Origin: Chryseobacterium arthrosphaerae
GTDB lineage: Bacteria > Bacteroidota > Bacteroidia > Flavobacteriales > Weeksellaceae
Direction of reading: 5' to 3'
Assembly: GCF_001684965.1 (NCBI RefSeq)
Contig: NZ_MAYG01000012.1
Location: forward strand, 310,001 to 374,000
DNA length: 64,000 nucleotides
In this document: piece by piece, positions 23,579 through 32,112 of the stretch
Numbering within the stretch: position 1 is the first letter of the stretch
Layout: each line of letters begins with the position of its first letter
Translations under genes and position numbers: made by a program
Notes under the pieces: generated by a model
Databases searched by the model: none
The model's input: only the letters and a program-made list of their open reading frames with translations
Told to the model about the DNA's origin: nothing

Positions 23579-24937
23579 TTACACAACTCCCTGAGCCAAC
23601 ATTGCTTCTGCCACTTTTACGAAGCCTGCAATATTTGCCCCTTTTACGTAGTTTACATAGCCGTCTTCGTCTTTTCCGTAGTCTCTGCAGGCTTTGTGGA
23701 TACCGATCATGATTTCCTTTAATCTTGCGTCAACCTCTTCGGAAGTCCAGTTAAGACGGATAGAGTTCTGTGTCATTTCTAATCCTGAAGTGGCAACACC
23801 TCCGGCGTTGGAAGCCTTACCAGGAGAGAATAATACTTTATTGTCTAAGAAATAGTTGATCGCATCTAGTGTAGAAGGCATATTAGCCGCTTCAGTTACA
23901 CAAAGACATCCGTTTTCAACAAGTTTTCTTGCATCATCTAAATCTAATTCGTTCTGAGTTGCAGAAGGGAATGCAACATCACACTTCACATCCCAAGGAC
24001 GTTTTCCAGCGTGGAATTCAGCAGATGGATATTTTTTAGCATAATCTTCAGCTCTGTTGTTTCCGGAAGATCTAAGCTCTAATAAATAGTCAATCTTTTC
24101 TCCGCTGATACCGTCTTTATCATAGATATATCCGTCAGGACCAGAGATTGTTACCACTTTAGCACCAAGTTCAGTTGCTTTTTTGATAACTCCCCAGGCT
24201 ACGTTTCCGAAACCTGAAACCGTTACGGTTTTCCCTTTGAAATCCTGTCCGATCGTCTTAAGCATCTGCTCAGCAAAGTATACTACCCCGTATCCTGTAG
24301 CTTCAGGACGGATCAATGAACCTCCGTAAGCAAGACCTTTTCCTGTAAGAACTCCGGTAAACTCGTTTCTGATTTTCTTATACTGTCCGAATAGATAACC
24401 GATCTCTCTTGCTCCTACACCGATATCTCCTGCCGGTACATCTGTTTCAGGACCGATGTGCTTACACAATTCCGTCATGAAAGCCTGGCAGAAACGCATA
24501 ACTTCCATATCAGATTTACCCTGAGGATCGAAGTCTGAACCTCCTTTACCACCTCCCATCGGAAGAGTCGTCAAAGAGTTTTTGAATACCTGCTCGAAAG
24601 CAAGGAATTTAAGAACGGATAAGTTTACAGTAGGGTGGAAACGGATTCCTCCTTTGTATGGTCCAATAGCAGAGTTCATCTGAATTCTGAAACCTCTGTT
24701 AACCTGAATTTCTCCTTTGTCATCAACCCATGGAACTCTGAAAATAATGATTCTTTCAGCTTCAGCCATTCTTTCAAGCAGCTTCATTCCGTTATATTCT
24801 TTTTTCGTAGCAATGAATGGAATTACAGTTACGGCAACTTCTTTTACAGCCTGTAGGAATTCCGGTTCGTTAGGATTTTTTGCTTCAATTTTTGCAATAA
24901 ACTCTTGGATTTTCTGGTCAATATTATATTGTTCCAT
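23579..24937 (-). CDS. gdhA: NADP-specific glutamate dehydrogenase
   Basis: A 452-residue cytoplasmic enzyme that aminates 2-oxoglutarate to glutamate. The catalytic block is TLPMGGGKGGSDFDP (near residue 125), with the Lys and Asp residues of the family. The NADP-binding Rossmann segment is TVTVSGFGNVAWGVIKKA. GAREIGYLFGQYKK and CVTEAANMPST are also typical of small hexameric GDHs. Length is normal. The gene is monocistronic with its own terminator and a promoter at 24964-24993. Assignment to the NADP form rests on overall similarity to the gdhA family, and the nucleotide preference is therefore a little less certain than the reaction. Confidence 0.95.
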   Translation of the reverse strand: MEQYNIDQKIQEFIAKIEAKNPNEPEFLQAVKEVAVTVIPFIATKKEYNGMKLLERMAEAERIIIFRVPWVDDKGEIQVNRGFRIQMNSAIGPYKGGIRFHPTVNLSVLKFLAFEQVFKNSLTTLPMGGGKGGSDFDPQGKSDMEVMRFCQAFMTELCKHIGPETDVPAGDIGVGAREIGYLFGQYKKIRNEFTGVLTGKGLAYGGSLIRPEATGYGVVYFAEQMLKTIGQDFKGKTVTVSGFGNVAWGVIKKATELGAKVVTISGPDGYIYDKDGISGEKIDYLLELRSSGNNRAEDYAKKYPSAEFHAGKRPWDVKCDVAFPSATQNELDLDDARKLVENGCLCVTEAANMPSTLDAINYFLDNKVLFSPGKASNAGGVATSGLEMTQNSIRLNWTSEEVDARLKEIMIGIHKACRDYGKDEDGYVNYVKGANIAGFVKVAEAMLAQGVV

Positions 24938-24963
24938 ATATTAAGGTTGAATATTATTGTCAA

Positions 24964-24993
24964 CAAATTTAATTTTTTTTTCAAGATTCACAA
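24964..24993 (-). promoter_or_regulatory. gdhA promoter
   Basis: Minus-strand TTG (24991-24993), 19 bases, then a perfect TAAATTTG (24964-24971), 27 bases before ATG 24937. Confidence 0.55.
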
Positions 24994-25127
24994 CACTATA
25001 TTTTAACATTGTTAAAAATTAAATAATAATGTTTGAGAATATTATTAAATTAATAATTTATAAACAAATTTTATTAAAAATGAAATGTTATGTATGAAAT
25101 AATGCAATATTAAGAAATCATTAATTC

Positions 25128-26237
25128 TTAAATTGCGATAAATTGTCTCCCGGAAAACGATTTTACTTTCCCTAAAAGTTCCAATTCCAGAATTATCGGT
25201 AAAATTTTATGTGATGAAATTGAAATCATCTGAGCCAGATCATCCAAAGAAATCTGTGGATTTTCTTTTATAGACTGATATATTGTGTTTTGACTGTCAG
25301 TGAGTTGTGTTGTTTCTTCACTGTAAGGGAACAGCTCTTCTATTTTTTCTTTTGGATCGTTAAATCCAAGCATTCCGACCAGATCTTTGACCGTTGAAAT
25401 TGCTGTTGCTTTATTGTGGAAAATCAACTGGTTACAGCCCTGGCTGTAATGGTCTGTGATCTTTCCCGGAAGAGCAAATACATCCCGGTTATAATCATTG
25501 GCGAAAGCAGCTGTGCTTACAGATCCGCCCCCAAATCCGGTTTCCACCACTATGGTGGAAGGGGAAATTCCCGCTACAATCCGGTTTCTCTGAATGAAAT
25601 TTTCCCGGTCGGGTTTTCTCGAAGAACTGAATTCTGTGAGCAATGCGCCTCCTTCCTGAAGTATTTTTTCAGAAAGCTTTCTGTTTTTTGAAGGATACAA
25701 AAACCGGAATCCGTGCGCAAGAACTGCTATTGTGGGTTTGCGGTTGCGGATTGACTGCTCATGAACCTCTTTATCTGCTCCCAATGCGAGCCCGCTTACT
25801 GATGCATAAGGATAGGATTGAGTGGTTTCAAAGAAGTTCTCAATGAATTGGCGGCCATAAGGTGTCATATTGCGGGTTCCTACAATACTCAGCTTCTGCA
25901 ATGAATCGTCAAAATTCCCTTTTTGATAAAGTATGGCAGGAGCATCAGTACACTCATTGAGCAGAGAAGGGATTTCATTGAGATGTCTGAGCAGGATACG
26001 GATATTATTCTTTTCACAAAATTTCAATTCTTCTTCTGCGAATTTCAAATGATCCTGTCTGCCGATGTCAGAAACAGTTTTTTGTCCCATCCCTTCGAGC
26101 GCTTGATATTCTTTTTTCGCCTTTTTCCATGCTTCCTGAGCACTTCCAAAGGTCCGGACAAGTTTATGAAAATTAATATCGCCTATCTGGTTACATTCAC
26201 GAAGGGCGATTGCATAAAGATATTCTTCGGAGATCAT
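25128..26237 (-). CDS. dprA: DNA-processing protein DprA
   Basis: A 369-residue cytoplasmic protein that binds incoming single-stranded DNA during natural transformation and loads RecA. An N-terminal helical (SAM/helix-hairpin-helix-like) region includes LEGMGQKTVSDIG. The Rossmann-like core follows: SIVGTRNMTPYGRQFIENFF, SGLALGADKEVHEQSI, LAHGFRFLYPSKN, ENFIQRNRIVAGISPSTIVV and GGSVSTAAFANDYNRDVFAL. A C-terminal winged helix (QTIYQSIKEN, ISISSHKILPIILELELLGK) ends the protein. All parts expected in DprA are present. It follows the rhomboid gene by 33 bases, with a -7 box of its own in between. Confidence 0.93.
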   Translation of the reverse strand: MISEEYLYAIALRECNQIGDINFHKLVRTFGSAQEAWKKAKKEYQALEGMGQKTVSDIGRQDHLKFAEEELKFCEKNNIRILLRHLNEIPSLLNECTDAPAILYQKGNFDDSLQKLSIVGTRNMTPYGRQFIENFFETTQSYPYASVSGLALGADKEVHEQSIRNRKPTIAVLAHGFRFLYPSKNRKLSEKILQEGGALLTEFSSSRKPDRENFIQRNRIVAGISPSTIVVETGFGGGSVSTAAFANDYNRDVFALPGKITDHYSQGCNQLIFHNKATAISTVKDLVGMLGFNDPKEKIEELFPYSEETTQLTDSQNTIYQSIKENPQISLDDLAQMISISSHKILPIILELELLGKVKSFSGRQFIAI

Positions 26238-26250
26238 GTGTGTTTTTTAT

Positions 26251-26258
26251 CAAATGTA
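26251..26258 (-). promoter_or_regulatory. dprA -7 box
   Basis: Perfect TACATTTG on the minus strand, 13 bases before ATG 26237. The nearest TTG upstream is 24 bases away, so the -33 element is uncertain. Confidence 0.35.
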
Positions 26259-26270
26259 GTGAATTAAGTT

Positions 26271-27038
26271 TTATCTCTTCCTCAATTCATCCAGATGATC
26301 CCAGATATCATCTCTTTTTTTATAAGGAAGCTCCATGAAGTCTTCCGGATGGTTTTCTTTATATTCCTGCCAGAGTTTATCATCTTTTTCACTGTAATAA
26401 TTAGGAAATTCCCAGATGAATTTTTTCTTTTTTTCGCCTACGTTCTTAAAAGCAAATGCAATAATACTTCCTACTACAGCACCTGACAAATGGGCCTGCC
26501 ATGAAATTTTACTGGGCTCAGACATGTTATAAAAAAGTTCTTCCGGCAGCATTCCCCAGACTAAACTTCCGTAATACAATACTACAAGCATGGAAATGGT
26601 AAGAAGTTTCGTATTCCATTTAAATACCCCACTGAAGAAAAGGAAAAAAGCAAGAACATATACTACGCCACTGGCGCCGATGGTACAGGTGTACATATAA
26701 TCACCGGTAAAAATATCGATAGGAGGAAGAAGCCATACCAGAAGTCCTGTAGCAAGCCATCCGATAACAAAAACCTTATTGGCCACCAGCGGATAAAACT
26801 GGTAAAGCAGAAACATGAGAGCAGCAATAGGAATAGAATTGCCTATGATATGATCTATGTTTCCATGCAAAAGAGGAGAAGTAACCACCCCAAGCAGGCC
26901 TTCCGGCAAAAGCGGGATAATAGCTCCGAAGCAACTGCCAAAAAAGCCCTGCATCTGTAAAAAATACCCGAACCACATTGCAGAAAGCATCAGCAAAGGG
27001 TATATAATCGCTCTTTTGGAAATTACATTTTTAAACAT
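26271..27038 (-). CDS. Rhomboid-family intramembrane serine protease
   Basis: A 255-residue inner-membrane protein with about six membrane segments. HGNIDHIIGNSIPIAALMF is the conserved L1/TM2 region (HxxxxHxxxN). The catalytic Ser is in TIGASGVVYVLAFF and the catalytic His in WQAHLSGAVVGS, giving the Ser-His dyad. A charged C-terminal tail (residues 205-255) faces the cytoplasm. Rhomboids cleave membrane proteins within the bilayer; the substrate is unknown. It lies just upstream of dprA on the same strand. Confidence 0.9.
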   Translation of the reverse strand: MFKNVISKRAIIYPLLMLSAMWFGYFLQMQGFFGSCFGAIIPLLPEGLLGVVTSPLLHGNIDHIIGNSIPIAALMFLLYQFYPLVANKVFVIGWLATGLLVWLLPPIDIFTGDYMYTCTIGASGVVYVLAFFLFFSGVFKWNTKLLTISMLVVLYYGSLVWGMLPEELFYNMSEPSKISWQAHLSGAVVGSIIAFAFKNVGEKKKKFIWEFPNYYSEKDDKLWQEYKENHPEDFMELPYKKRDDIWDHLDELRKR

Positions 27039-27222
27039 GAAGATTTTATGTCAAATCAAAAGCCAATGATTAATTTCGGAAAATTTGTCGAGGAAATTAT
27101 TCTACTGTTCTGGTTTTAAGACAAAAAGTATGAATTTTAACTTTTCCACTTCTTATTTTGGCATTGATTTTACTGAAAACATTTCGTACCTGTGGATTTA
27201 AAAGCCATGAAATATATTCTTT

Positions 27223-27243
27223 AAAGGTAAAATAACCTTTTAA
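27223..27243. promoter_or_regulatory. Inverted repeat before the first DUF3078 gene
   Basis: AAAGGT (27223-27228) and ACCTTT (27235-27240), extended by TT/AA outside, form a symmetrical site. It overlaps the expected -33 position for the -7 box at 27259, so it may be an operator. Confidence 0.35.
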
Positions 27244-27258
27244 AAAAATTATATTTAA

Positions 27259-27266
27259 TATTTTTG
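27259..27266 (+). promoter_or_regulatory. -7 box for the first DUF3078 gene
   Basis: Perfect TATTTTTG, 22 bases before ATG 27288. No TTTG is present at the usual -33 distance. Confidence 0.4.
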
Positions 27267-27287
27267 CATTGAAAATTATTTAGAGAA

Positions 27288-28214
27288 ATGAAGAAGTTTT
27301 TGTTGATTCTTTCCTTTTTTGTAGGGATTTATGCAAGTGCACAAGAAGAATTAAAAAAAGATTCAGTAGTGGTAGACACAGTAAAATACTGGTCGGTGCT
27401 TGGGAAAAACACTTTGATGATCAATCAGGCTGCCTTTTCAAACTGGGTAGGAGGGGGAGCCAACAACGTAGGCTGGCTTGCCGGGGTGAATTATAATATT
27501 ACCTATGAAAAAGACAAAGACCTGTGGGAGAATATCATTATTCTTGGTTATGGGCAGAATGATACCAAAGGATTGGGAATCAGAAAAACCCAGGATATGA
27601 TCAATGTTTCAACCAACTACGGAAGGAAGTTCTTGAAAAGCTGGTATTTCTCTTTAGGAGCCGGGTTACAATCACAATTCGCTCCCGGATATGAAGACGG
27701 GAACAATCCTGAGGCAAAGAAGATCTCGAATTTTATGGCGCCGGGATACCTGAACGTCGGTATGGGTATCACCTACAGGCCCAATGATGATCTTACCGTA
27801 ACCTTACGTCCTACCAACGCCAGATGGACTTTCGTCATGGATAAAGATCTTCAGTTTGCAGGAAGCTATGGTCTGAAAAATGACGGTGACACTTCTCTGT
27901 TGCAATTCGGTTTTCTGGGAACTGCCATATATAAGCTGAAAATCATGGAAGACATCCATTTAACCAATACGGCATCGGTGTTCTCCAATTATCTTGACCG
28001 TCCGGACAGGCTGGTTCTTGCGTATGGAGCTATTCTGAATCTGAAAGTCAACAAATACATCTCATCCAACATCACTTTAGATTTGCTGTATGATCATAAC
28101 CAGATTGAAAAGACACAGCTAAAGCAAACCCTTGGAATTGGTTTTGCGTACACGCTTGATAATGGTGTAAAACGCTCAGAACGCAAGGACAGCCAATGGT
28201 GGATTAAAAAATAA
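27288..28214 (+). CDS. DUF3078 outer-membrane beta-barrel-like protein (first copy)
   Basis: A 308-residue exported protein (signal MKKFLLILSFFVGIYASAQ). NTLMINQAAFSNWVGGGANN is the DUF3078 hallmark; the remainder alternates polar and hydrophobic residues with aromatic girdles (WENIIILGYGQND, SWYFSLGAGLQSQFAPGYED), fitting a transmembrane beta barrel. It ends KRSERKDSQWWIKK rather than in a terminal Phe. Function of the family is unknown. A near-identical gene follows at 28443, arranged as a tandem duplication with a terminator in between, so each copy has separate control. Confidence 0.88.
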   Translation: MKKFLLILSFFVGIYASAQEELKKDSVVVDTVKYWSVLGKNTLMINQAAFSNWVGGGANNVGWLAGVNYNITYEKDKDLWENIIILGYGQNDTKGLGIRKTQDMINVSTNYGRKFLKSWYFSLGAGLQSQFAPGYEDGNNPEAKKISNFMAPGYLNVGMGITYRPNDDLTVTLRPTNARWTFVMDKDLQFAGSYGLKNDGDTSLLQFGFLGTAIYKLKIMEDIHLTNTASVFSNYLDRPDRLVLAYGAILNLKVNKYISSNITLDLLYDHNQIEKTQLKQTLGIGFAYTLDNGVKRSERKDSQWWIKK

Positions 28215-28238
28215 ATCAGATTACCATTTTAAAATAAC

Positions 28239-28267
28239 AGCACTTCAGTATTGAGGTGCTTTTTTTA
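28239..28267 (+). terminator. Intrinsic terminator between the DUF3078 copies
   Basis: A 9-bp stem, AGCACTTCA (28239-28247) with TGAGGTGCT (28252-28260), then a T-run. Confidence 0.85.
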
Positions 28268-28373
28268 TTCTGAAAAGTACGGTAATTTTAAGTTGCTTTA
28301 AGTTTGCTATAAGAAATGAATGTGATTTGAGTATTTATTATCAGTCTGTTACAGGTGGTTTTTTGCATGTGTT

Positions 28374-28395
28374 AAATTCATTTTAAAGTGAATTT
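28374..28395. promoter_or_regulatory. Inverted repeat before the second DUF3078 gene
   Basis: AAATTCA (28374-28380) and TGAATTT (28389-28395) are perfectly symmetrical about an 8-base centre. It ends 24 bases before the -7 box at 28420, in the region of the expected -33 element. Confidence 0.35.
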
Positions 28396-28419
28396 TAGAC
28401 GATCGTAAATTATTATTTA

Positions 28420-28434
28420 TACATTTGTACAAAT
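28420..28434 (+). promoter_or_regulatory. -7 box overlapping a palindrome, second DUF3078 gene
   Basis: Perfect TACATTTG (28420-28427) lies 15 bases before ATG 28443. It overlaps the perfect palindrome ATTTGTACAAAT (28423-28434), a possible operator or start-region hairpin. Confidence 0.4.
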
Positions 28435-28442
28435 CGTTAATT

Positions 28443-29366
28443 ATGAAAAAACTTTTATTGATCGCTTCCGTTTCCTTCGGAGCTTTAGCCGCGGCCCAGG
28501 ATACAAAACCTGATGCACCAGCAGCTGATACCGTTAAAGCCTGGTCTATTCAGGGACAGAATACCTTAATGCTTAATCAGGCTGCCTTTTCAAACTGGGT
28601 AGGAGGGGGAGCCAACAACGTAGGATGGCTTGCCGGTGTCAATTATAACCTTACTTATGAAAAAGGCAAGGATCTCTGGGAAAATATTATCATCCTGGGG
28701 TATGGCCAAAATAATACCCAGGGAACAGGAGTAAGAAAGACCCAGGATGTCATCAACCTTTCTACAAACTATGGTAGAGAATTTGCTAAAAACTGGTATT
28801 TTTCAACAGGAGCCAGCCTTCAGACCCAGTTTGCACCGGGTTATGAGGACGGAAATAATCCTGAGGCAAAGAAAATCTCCAATTTTTTCGCTCCGGGATA
28901 CTTAAATCTTGGTGCAGGGGTTACCTACAGGCCCAATGAAAATCTGACTGTTACTTTACGTCCAGCTAACGCCAGATGGACTTTTGTATTGGATAAAGAT
29001 CTTCAGAAGGCCGGAACATACGGGCTTAAGAACGATGGAGATTCTTCTTTATTCCAGTTCGGTTTTCTGGGAACAGCGATGTATAAAATTAAAATCATGG
29101 AGAATATTAACCTGACCAATACAGCTTCGGTATTCTCAAATTACCTGGATCATCCTGAAAGATTGGTTCTTGCGTATGGAGCAATTTTAAATATGAAGAT
29201 CAATAAGTATATTTCATCCAATATTACCCTGGACCTGCTGTATGATCACAACCAGATCTGGAAAACACAGCTGAAGCAGACATTGGGAGTAGGTTTTGCC
29301 TATAATATAGACAATGGAAAGAAACGTTCGGATAATAAGGATAACCAAAGCTGGTTAAAAAAATAA
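28443..29366 (+). CDS. DUF3078 outer-membrane beta-barrel-like protein (second copy)
   Basis: A 307-residue exported protein. I used ATG 28443 (MKKLLLIASVSFGALAAAQ), as the open frame begins six codons earlier without improving the signal peptide, and the -7 box lies within that extension. NTLMLNQAAFSNWVGGGANN and most of the body are near identical to the preceding copy; differences cluster in the signal and early mature region (KPDAPAADTVKAWSIQGQ against the first copy's KKDSVVVDTVKYWSVLGK). Same predicted barrel and same unknown function. The gene ends at a bidirectional terminator shared with sufD. Confidence 0.88.
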   Translation: MKKLLLIASVSFGALAAAQDTKPDAPAADTVKAWSIQGQNTLMLNQAAFSNWVGGGANNVGWLAGVNYNLTYEKGKDLWENIIILGYGQNNTQGTGVRKTQDVINLSTNYGREFAKNWYFSTGASLQTQFAPGYEDGNNPEAKKISNFFAPGYLNLGAGVTYRPNENLTVTLRPANARWTFVLDKDLQKAGTYGLKNDGDSSLFQFGFLGTAMYKIKIMENINLTNTASVFSNYLDHPERLVLAYGAILNMKINKYISSNITLDLLYDHNQIWKTQLKQTLGVGFAYNIDNGKKRSDNKDNQSWLKK

Positions 29367-29385
29367 TCCGGATTGAAAGCATAAT

Positions 29386-29416
29386 AAAAAGCACTTCTCA
29401 AACGGAAGTGCTTTTT
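29386..29416. terminator. Bidirectional intrinsic terminator (DUF3078 and suf)
   Basis: A 12-bp stem, AAAAAGCACTTC (29386-29397) with GAAGTGCTTTTT (29405-29416), has A and T runs on both sides. It lies between the convergent second DUF3078 gene and sufD. Confidence 0.9.
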
Positions 29417-29436
29417 TATTATCAAATATATAAGTA

Positions 29437-30744
29437 TTAGAATTCTATATCTACTTCTAATTTCTCGGCCAACAGCTTTGAAATTTTCTCTTTCAGAGGC
29501 TCAATGTCAATATTCTGCATGGCATCATTGGCAAAAGCATATAAAAGCAATGCCTGAGCTTCTTTTTTAGAGATTCCTCTTGCTCTCAGGTAGAAAAGGG
29601 CATCTTCATTCAGCTGGCCTACTGTACACCCGTGAGAACATTTTACATCATCTGCAAAGATCTCCAGCTGAGGCTTGGTATCAATGCTTGCTCCTTCACT
29701 TAGCAAAACGTTATTATTCTGCTGGTAAGCATTGGTTTTCTGAGCAATCTTGTCAACAAAAACTTTCCCGTTGAAAACTCCGTGGGCGTTACCGTCGAAG
29801 ATTCCTTTGTAGTTCTGATAGCTCTCACAGTTCGGGAAATTGTGGTGTACCGCTGTGTGGTGGTCTACCAACTGGTCTTTTCCGATGATGGTGATTCCGT
29901 TCATGAAAGAATTGATATTCGATCCGTTATGAATGAAATCAAGATTATTTCTTACCAGCTTACCTCCGAAAGAGAAGGTATTTACAGTTGTTAAACTGTC
30001 TTTCTCCTGTTTTGCGAAAGTATTGTCAATGAGGTATGATGTGTTGTTGTCATTCTGAAGTTTGTGCCAGTCTGCTTTTGCATTCGGGTACGTAAAGATC
30101 TCTGTCACAGAGTTTGTCAGCACATAAGTGCTGTCAAAGTTATGGTGGCTTTCAATGACTTCTACTTTTGCACCTTCTTCCACGATCAACAGGTTTCTCG
30201 TATTGTAGAACGTGTTTTCTTCCTGGTTTTGAGAAATATAGAAAACGTGGATCGGCTTTTCAATCACAACGTTTTTAGGAACTTTCAGGAAGAAACCGTA
30301 TTTGCAGTAAGCAAGATTCAGGTTGGTGAAAGCCTGCTCTTTAGAAGCAATACTGTTGAAATATTTTTCAAAAACCTCTTTGTGCTTTTCATCATTCAAT
30401 GCATAGTTGAACGAAAGGAATTCTACATTTTCAATAGACACCTTTGAAAGCTCTTTATGAAGCTTACCGTTTACAAAAACGATCCAATCAAAGTTTTCCT
30501 CTCCAAGGTGCAATTCATCAAACTGCTCTTTAGTGATATTGTGGTTCTCTTTCGGGAAGAAGTTGTAACTCTTTTCCGTGATCTCCTTCAGATTGGTATA
30601 TTTATATTCTTCGTCTTTTTTTGTCGGAAAACCAATATTTGCAAATCTTTGAAGAGCTGCTTTTCTGTCATCATCCAGAAATCTGTGACGAAGACCCTCC
30701 AAAAAATCATTATGGTTCTCTATAATTTGTTCTTTTAATGCCAT
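29437..30744 (-). CDS. sufD: Fe-S assembly scaffold protein SufD
   Basis: A 435-residue cytoplasmic protein of the SufBC2D complex, which builds Fe-S clusters on a SufB-SufD heterodimer. ATG 30744 (MALKEQIIENHNDFL) fits relatives better than the in-frame ATG at 30771. The N-terminal segment has DDRKAALQRFANIGFPTKKD and YKYTNLKEIT. The beta-helix core has VEEGAKVEVIESHH, HTAVHHNFPNCESYQNYKGI and SEGASIDTKPQLEIFADDVK, followed by CSHGCTVGQLNEDALFYLRA, the C-terminal domain shared with SufB. It is last in the suf cluster and separated from sufC by a 161-base gap that contains a repeat element. Confidence 0.95.
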   Translation of the reverse strand: MALKEQIIENHNDFLEGLRHRFLDDDRKAALQRFANIGFPTKKDEEYKYTNLKEITEKSYNFFPKENHNITKEQFDELHLGEENFDWIVFVNGKLHKELSKVSIENVEFLSFNYALNDEKHKEVFEKYFNSIASKEQAFTNLNLAYCKYGFFLKVPKNVVIEKPIHVFYISQNQEENTFYNTRNLLIVEEGAKVEVIESHHNFDSTYVLTNSVTEIFTYPNAKADWHKLQNDNNTSYLIDNTFAKQEKDSLTTVNTFSFGGKLVRNNLDFIHNGSNINSFMNGITIIGKDQLVDHHTAVHHNFPNCESYQNYKGIFDGNAHGVFNGKVFVDKIAQKTNAYQQNNNVLLSEGASIDTKPQLEIFADDVKCSHGCTVGQLNEDALFYLRARGISKKEAQALLLYAFANDAMQNIDIEPLKEKISKLLAEKLEVDIEF

Positions 30745-30798
30745 TACTGGTATATCTGTGGTCTGCACCATTTTTCTTTTTATTTGAACTAAAATATT

Positions 30799-30866
30799 GT
30801 CATTCCTGGGAACAGGGAATCTTATTTTAAAGATTCTTGATTTTGTTATGCTTCATTCAGAATGAC
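30799..30866. repeat. REP/MITE-like intergenic inverted repeat
   Basis: Outer arms GTCATTC (30799-30805) and GAATGAC (30860-30866) enclose inner arms GAATCTT (30817-30823) and AAGATTC (30830-30836). This nested layout resembles a GTCATTC...GAATGAC intergenic repeat I recall from other Bacteroidota genomes. It lies between sufC and sufD. Whether it is multi-copy here cannot be seen in one window. Confidence 0.5.
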
Positions 30867-30905
30867 AGCGAACAATTTTAATCCCTGAAATAATTGATTT
30901 TCTTC

Positions 30906-31649
30906 TTAATTAAGAAGCCAGTCGTACCCTTTTTCTTCCAATTCCAATGCTAAAGATTTATCACCTGTTTTGATGATTTTTCCATTCGCAAGAACGTGAA
31001 CGAAATCCGGTTGAATATAGTTAAGCAATCTTTGATAGTGCGTAATCAAAAGAACTGCATTCCCTTCATTTTTAAAGTGGTTTACACCATCTGCAACGAT
31101 TCTTAAGGCATCGATATCCAATCCTGAATCGGTTTCATCAAGAATAGCCAGTTTAGGATTAAGCATCATCATCTGGAAGATCTCGTTTCTTTTCTTTTCA
31201 CCTCCGGAAAATCCTTCGTTCAGTGATCTTGATAAAAAGTCTTTTTTGATTCCCAGTTTTTCAGATTTCTCACGGATCAGGGCAAGCATTTCTTTTGCCG
31301 GCATTTCTCCCAATCCATTGGCCTTTCTTGTTTCGTTTAAAGCAGCTTTGATAAAGTTCGTTACAGAAACTCCCGGAATTTCCACAGGATACTGGAACGA
31401 AAGGAAAATCCCTTTGTGTGCTCTGTCTTCCGGAGCATCTTCAACGATATCTTCTCCTTCGAAAAGAATCTCTCCACCGGTTACTTCGTAATCCTCTTTT
31501 CCGGCGATTACAGAAGAAAGGGTAGATTTACCGGCTCCGTTTGGCCCCATGATAGCGTGAACTTCACCCGGCTTTATTTCAAGATTAATCCCTTTTAATA
31601 TTTCTGCGCCATCTTCAATTTTGGCGTGAAGGTCTTTAATTTGTAACAT
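30906..31649 (-). CDS. sufC: Fe-S assembly ATPase SufC
   Basis: A 247-residue cytoplasmic ABC-type ATPase that powers cluster assembly on SufB-SufD. Walker A is GPNGAGKST (about residue 35), the signature segment is [15 protein letters not shown], and Walker B with the catalytic acid is [12 protein letters not shown]. The final His-loop is in ITHYQRLL. There is no transmembrane domain, as expected for SufC. The family-specific [16 protein letters not shown] block separates it from transporter ATPases. It is flanked by the uraH-like gene upstream (30 bases) and sufD downstream. Confidence 0.96.
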   Translation of the reverse strand: MLQIKDLHAKIEDGAEILKGINLEIKPGEVHAIMGPNGAGKSTLSSVIAGKEDYEVTGGEILFEGEDIVEDAPEDRAHKGIFLSFQYPVEIPGVSVTNFIKAALNETRKANGLGEMPAKEMLALIREKSEKLGIKKDFLSRSLNEGFSGGEKKRNEIFQMMMLNPKLAILDETDSGLDIDALRIVADGVNHFKNEGNAVLLITHYQRLLNYIQPDFVHVLANGKIIKTGDKSLALELEEKGYDWLLN

Positions 31650-31679
31650 TCTTGCTAACTTTTTCTTTTTATAATTGTA

Positions 31680-32090
31680 TTAGCTTCCTCTGTATGTGGA
31701 ATATCCAAATGGTGATAACGTGATCGGAACATGATAATGTTCACTGTCTTTTATCTGGAATATTACCTCAATTGACGGATAGAAGCTTTCTATATTTTTA
31801 TATTTGTAATAATCTTCTACAAAGAATACAAGTTTGTATTTTCCGTGATTACCGGTTTTTTGATAAGGTAAAAAATCTGAAACCCTGCCATTATTATCAG
31901 TTTGCTTTTTACCTACAGAAACCCACTGTTGCGTGGTTTCATTAAATTTTTCCAGTGCAATTTCTACTTTTCCGGCCGGTTTCCCTTCCGAAATATCCAG
32001 GATATGGCTTGAAAGCTGAAATCCTGTCTTTTCCTGAGCAGAAAGACTGAAGAAAATCAATCCAAAAAATGCCAGTAACAACTTCTTCAT
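31680..32090 (-). CDS. Exported 5-hydroxyisourate hydrolase-like (transthyretin-like) protein
   Basis: A 136-residue protein with signal peptide MKKLLLAFFGLIFFSLSAQ; ATG 32090 is preferred over an in-frame ATG at 32102. The mature part has the family landmarks: SSHILD with His29, NNGRV with Arg69, YKLVFFVEDYY, HYHVPITLSP with His118/His120, and the C-terminal YRGS. HIUase converts 5-hydroxyisourate toward OHCU in purine breakdown. It sits between sufB and sufC, 22 bases after sufB and 30 before sufC, on the same strand. Nothing in Fe-S assembly explains it. The exported location is seen in some bacterial homologues. Activity is inferred from motifs. Confidence 0.85.
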   Translation of the reverse strand: MKKLLLAFFGLIFFSLSAQEKTGFQLSSHILDISEGKPAGKVEIALEKFNETTQQWVSVGKKQTDNNGRVSDFLPYQKTGNHGKYKLVFFVEDYYKYKNIESFYPSIEVIFQIKDSEHYHVPITLSPFGYSTYRGS

Positions 32091-32112
32091 AGAGCTTATC
32101 ATCTTCAGTGAA

